A stretch of 9,439 bases of DNA, taken from positions 1 through 9,439 of the forward strand of contig JAIUYC010000081.1 in the NCBI GenBank assembly GCA_020216575.1, written 5' to 3'. This stretch comes from Coleofasciculus sp. S288. GTDB taxonomy: Bacteria; Cyanobacteriota; Cyanobacteriia; Cyanobacteriales; Coleofasciculaceae. Positions 7,060 through 9,439 of this stretch are shown here, piece by piece; the first letter of the stretch is position 1, and each line of letters opens with the position of its first letter. The notes beneath the pieces were generated by a model. It did not search any database. It was given only the letters and a program-made list of their open reading frames with translations, and was not told where the DNA came from. The position numbers and the translations under genes are program-made.

Positions 7060-7100
7060 TTAGTGCAGGCAGCGGAAAATGAAACTATTAAGGAAAATTC

Positions 7101-7769
7101 TCAGGAACGTTGACCTGTAACGATATAGGAAACTCGTTGACCAATATTGGTCGCATGGTCAGCCATCCGTTCTAGGTGACGAAGGACGAGTGCCAGTAAG
7201 AGAATTGGTTCGACAACTCCTTTGATATCTCGCTGATACGCTAGCGTTTGATAGAGAGTATCGTAGGCATTATCAACCTTGTCATCTAGGTGCTTGACCG
7301 TTTGCCCTGCTGTCGCATCCAAATCCGCCAGCGCCTCCAAACTCACGGCCAGCATGGCTTGGGCATGATGGGACATTACTTCAACTTCCGGCAAGCAGGA
7401 ATGGGGCGGATACGGGAATAATTTAACGGCAATCTCGGCTAAATCTTCAGCGTAATCGCCAATTCGCTCCAAGTCCCGCACTAGCTGCATAAAGGCACTG
7501 AGCAGGCGCAAATCTTGTGCCACGGGGGCTTGTAGCGTCATTAAGGTGGCACACTCTAACTCAATGTGACGATAGTATTGGTCGATTTGTTCGTCAAGTA
7601 AGCTAATTTCTTTGGCTGCCTCCAGATTTCGGGAAAATAGGGCTTGATGGCTCAGGCGAAACGAGTTTTCTACTAAGGCTCCCATGCGCAAAACATCCTG
7701 CTCTAAACGCCTGAGGGAGCGTTCAAACTGGAGACGTTCGGAATTGCTATGTTGAGAAGATATGCTCAC
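7101..7769 (-). CDS. phoU: PhoU-type phosphate signalling regulator
   Basis: A 222-residue all-helical protein with two PhoU repeats. Each carries the family's metal-binding signature: DLERIGDYAEDLAE (99-112) and HLERMADHATNIGQ (198-211). PhoU proteins couple the state of the phosphate transporter to the sensor kinase and keep the Pho response off when phosphate is plentiful; the Synechocystis homologue SphU is reported to restrain SphS. The start is GTG at 7769, supported by AAGG eight bases upstream; no in-frame ATG lies further upstream. The gene follows the sensor kinase by 63 bp on the same strand, so the two are probably co-transcribed. No intrinsic terminator is seen after it, and the MITE-like element begins 41 bases beyond its stop codon. 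Confidence 0.93.
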   Translation of the reverse strand: MSISSQHSNSERLQFERSLRRLEQDVLRMGALVENSFRLSHQALFSRNLEAAKEISLLDEQIDQYYRHIELECATLMTLQAPVAQDLRLLSAFMQLVRDLERIGDYAEDLAEIAVKLFPYPPHSCLPEVEVMSHHAQAMLAVSLEALADLDATAGQTVKHLDDKVDNAYDTLYQTLAYQRDIKGVVEPILLLALVLRHLERMADHATNIGQRVSYIVTGQRS

Positions 7770-7832
7770 CTCGGATGCCTTGGCACGAATTAGAACTACC
7801 CATACCTACATTGATAACAAATCTCAGTAAAA

Positions 7833-9293
7833 TTAGATAGGCAGTTTAATCTGTAACCAGGCTCCTCCTGTTTCTGGATGATTTTGGGCTTTAATCGTAC
7901 CGTTGTGAGCTTGAACGATTTGCTGGACGATCGCAAGTCCCAACCCGCTACCCCTTCCTCCTATCGTTGGCGATCGCTCGGATGGAGTTTGCTGTCGGTA
8001 ACGAGAAACATCTCCCCGATAAAGCCGCTTAAAAACATGGGGTAAATCTGGTTCCGAGAAGCCACAGCCCGAGTCAATGATATCGATTTGAATCGAACCG
8101 CGATCGCGCCGCGCACTCATCGATTGTGGAGCGTTAGCCAAACGAGGTGTAGCCCAACGGGGCGTCGTCTCGCTATTGGATTTGTCGGACTTGTTGCCGT
8201 TTTCCGGCAGTGTTCCCGTTTCCTGCCAGGGCTGCCCGTCCGTTGGGTAAAGAAGGAAATCACCCGACACCTCATCACTAGACTCTTCCGCCTCAAGGTA
8301 TTTCACCGCAACTCGAATGGCTTCTCTCGGTGGACTGTGTTTGATACTGTTATCAAATAGATTGAGAAAAACCTGAGTGAGTCGGGCTGCATCAGCAGTT
8401 AGCCAGAGGGTGTCGAGACCGGAATAGGCAAGAGTAAGCTGCTTTTGAGCTGCCAACGGCTCTAAGGTTTGCCAAACCGATTGAATTAAAGATCGCAGTT
8501 CGACAGGTTGAAAGGTAAGACTTTGACTGGGATTTTTCTCCAGATTGCTCAATTCCAGCCAATCTTCAACCAAATCGATCAGCCGATTGCTTTCAGTGAG
8601 CAGTTTCTCAATCCACCGAAGTTCGGGAGCTTTGAGACGCCCTTGTAGCGCTTCTGCCACCAAACGAATTGAGGTGAGAGGGGTTCTCAGTTCATGGGCT
8701 AAGTCAGACACCCACTGATTGCGAGCTTCCGAGAGTTCCACTAAGGGTTGGCGATTTTCTAGAAAGACACCCACTTCGCCACGAGATAGAGGCCAGCTAT
8801 ACCCACGTAAGTAGAGCGATCGCACCTCACTCATCGCTGCCCCATCCAGGCAAGGAGGGTGAAATACCCATTCACTGATATCAGGTTGTTGTCGTTGACG
8901 GGTTCGTTCAATTAACTGATCCAGTTCGTAGGAACGTACCACCTCCAGCAGCAAACGCAGTTGGCTGGGTTCCCAGCGGTCCATCTGCAATAGCTGACGC
9001 GCTTGCTCGTTGCACCAAAGCAACCGATTTTCTTCATCCACCTGCAAATAACCAAACGGCGCTATCTGGAACAGCCTCTGCCGGATTTGCAGTTGTGCCT
9101 CCAACTCTTCACGATGCTGTTTGGCTCGCGCCATCTCACTGCGCAAGCGGGAAACTAATGGCAGTGAGGTGCTACTAGTATCCGTTGGCAACGTCCTCAA
9201 CATCTGCCTCAACTGCTTTTGGAGTCGGCGCTGCTGCCAGAGCCAAACCCCTATCCCCAAAGCTAGACCTAATAAAAATGCCAGGAAGGTCAT
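7833..9293 (-). CDS. sphS: SphS/PhoR-type phosphate sensor histidine kinase
   Basis: A 486-residue membrane-bound sensor kinase. One N-terminal membrane segment (about 2-19) is followed by a basic, helical linker, a PAS-like region (about 73-185, with FQIAPFGYLQVDEENRLLW near its start), the dimerisation/phosphoacceptor helix with AHELRTPLTS (His200), and an ATP-binding domain with N box (NLFDNSIKHS, Asn315), G1 (DSGCGF, 407-412), F box (FKRLYR, 421-426) and G2 (GRGSGLGLAIV, 446-456). A single short hydrophobic anchor plus PAS and no periplasmic sensor domain matches cyanobacterial SphS, and the following phoU gene supports a phosphate role. No response regulator gene is in the window. About 70 polar residues (332-400) are inserted between the N and G1 boxes. 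The ATG at 9293 has only a weak Shine-Dalgarno. Confidence 0.87.
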   Translation of the reverse strand: MTFLAFLLGLALGIGVWLWQQRRLQKQLRQMLRTLPTDTSSTSLPLVSRLRSEMARAKQHREELEAQLQIRQRLFQIAPFGYLQVDEENRLLWCNEQARQLLQMDRWEPSQLRLLLEVVRSYELDQLIERTRQRQQPDISEWVFHPPCLDGAAMSEVRSLYLRGYSWPLSRGEVGVFLENRQPLVELSEARNQWVSDLAHELRTPLTSIRLVAEALQGRLKAPELRWIEKLLTESNRLIDLVEDWLELSNLEKNPSQSLTFQPVELRSLIQSVWQTLEPLAAQKQLTLAYSGLDTLWLTADAARLTQVFLNLFDNSIKHSPPREAIRVAVKYLEAEESSDEVSGDFLLYPTDGQPWQETGTLPENGNKSDKSNSETTPRWATPRLANAPQSMSARRDRGSIQIDIIDSGCGFSEPDLPHVFKRLYRGDVSRYRQQTPSERSPTIGGRGSGLGLAIVQQIVQAHNGTIKAQNHPETGGAWLQIKLPI

Positions 9294-9302
9294 CCGTTGT
9301 TA

Positions 9303-9347
9303 TCAGGTTGAAGGTTGGCAAGTTAAACGTTGACAAGTTGAAGGTTT
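9303..9347. repeat. Three tandem 15-bp imperfect repeats upstream of the sensor kinase
   Basis: TCAGGTTGAAGGTTG (9303-9317), GCAAGTTAAACGTTG (9318-9332) and ACAAGTTGAAGGTTT (9333-9347) are contiguous and share the pattern xCArGTTrAAsGTTk. They begin 10 bp upstream of the kinase start codon, so they probably lie in its leader or promoter. They could be a binding-site array or a degenerate cyanobacterial short tandem repeat; the sequence does not decide. Confidence 0.6.
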
Positions 9348-9355
9348 AAACCTTC
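9340..9355. repeat. Perfect 16-bp palindrome GAAGGTTTAAACCTTC
   Basis: The palindrome overlaps the third 15-bp repeat and lies 47 bp upstream of the kinase start codon. Uninterrupted twofold symmetry of this length could be a dimeric regulator site, but no known cyanobacterial operator was recognised in it. Confidence 0.6.
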
Positions 9356-9379
9356 TCACTTTACCGAAAAATTGGGTTT

Positions 9380-9407
9380 AAAGTCTCCCCTCTTCTAGGG
9401 GGACTTT
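9380..9407. repeat. Inverted repeat near the right edge
   Basis: AAAGTCTCCCC (9380-9390) pairs with GGGGGACTTT across a seven-base loop, apart from one bulged base. No T-run follows on either strand. It may mark the end of a gene beyond the right edge or be a dispersed intergenic hairpin. Confidence 0.45.
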
Positions 9408-9439
9408 GACGGTTCCTACCTTTCAATCGACCAACCTAT

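Noticed and set aside
1..9439. tRNA, rRNA, CRISPR array or phage genes
   Set aside because: Nothing resembling a tRNA cloverleaf, rRNA segment, regularly spaced direct repeats or phage protein was seen on either strand by eye.

Overview
The window is chromosomal DNA from a cyanobacterium, probably a filamentous one. The evidence is direct: eleven copies of the palindrome GCGATCGC (HIP1) in 9.4 kb, GGTAATT heptamer repeats, a PEP-CTERM sorted exported protein, and a SphS-type phosphate sensor kinase next to a PhoU homologue. No rRNA, tRNA, CRISPR array, phage gene or transposase was seen. The genus cannot be fixed from the sequence.

Layout. Bases 1-32 may hold the first ten codons of a minus-strand gene that runs off the left edge. 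Bases 33-565 are non-coding, with one hairpin and one heptamer repeat. Then come three minus-strand genes for nucleotide or nucleobase handling: an exported, PEP-CTERM-anchored 5'-nucleotidase-like metallophosphatase (566-2461), an endonuclease/exonuclease/phosphatase-fold hydrolase (3041-3820) and an NCS2/AzgA-type purine permease (3915-5366). The gap between the first two holds a clear minus-strand terminator and, closer to the nucleotidase, a cluster of Pho-box-like octamers. Diverging from the permease is a plus-strand protein O-mannosyltransferase-type membrane glycosyltransferase (5453-6925). Its stop codon directly abuts a 135-bp MITE-like element. The right third is a minus-strand pair, the sensor kinase (7833-9293) followed by phoU (7101-7769). 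The upstream region at 9294-9439 holds three tandem 15-bp repeats and a 16-bp palindrome.

How the genes may work together (inference). SphS and PhoU are the phosphate-sensing part of the cyanobacterial Pho system. The nucleotidase carries a candidate SphR-binding Pho box, so it may be an output of that system: extracellular nucleotides are dephosphorylated, phosphate is taken up, and purine bases can be recovered by the NCS2 permease. The mannosyltransferase has no obvious place in this scheme. The most notable observations are the Pho-box cluster, the altered metal-binding motifs and complete lack of sulphur residues in the nucleotidase, a coding-like +1 frame tail after the endonuclease stop, a roughly 70-residue insert inside the kinase ATP-binding domain, and the MITE-like element. 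No clearly new multi-gene system was found.
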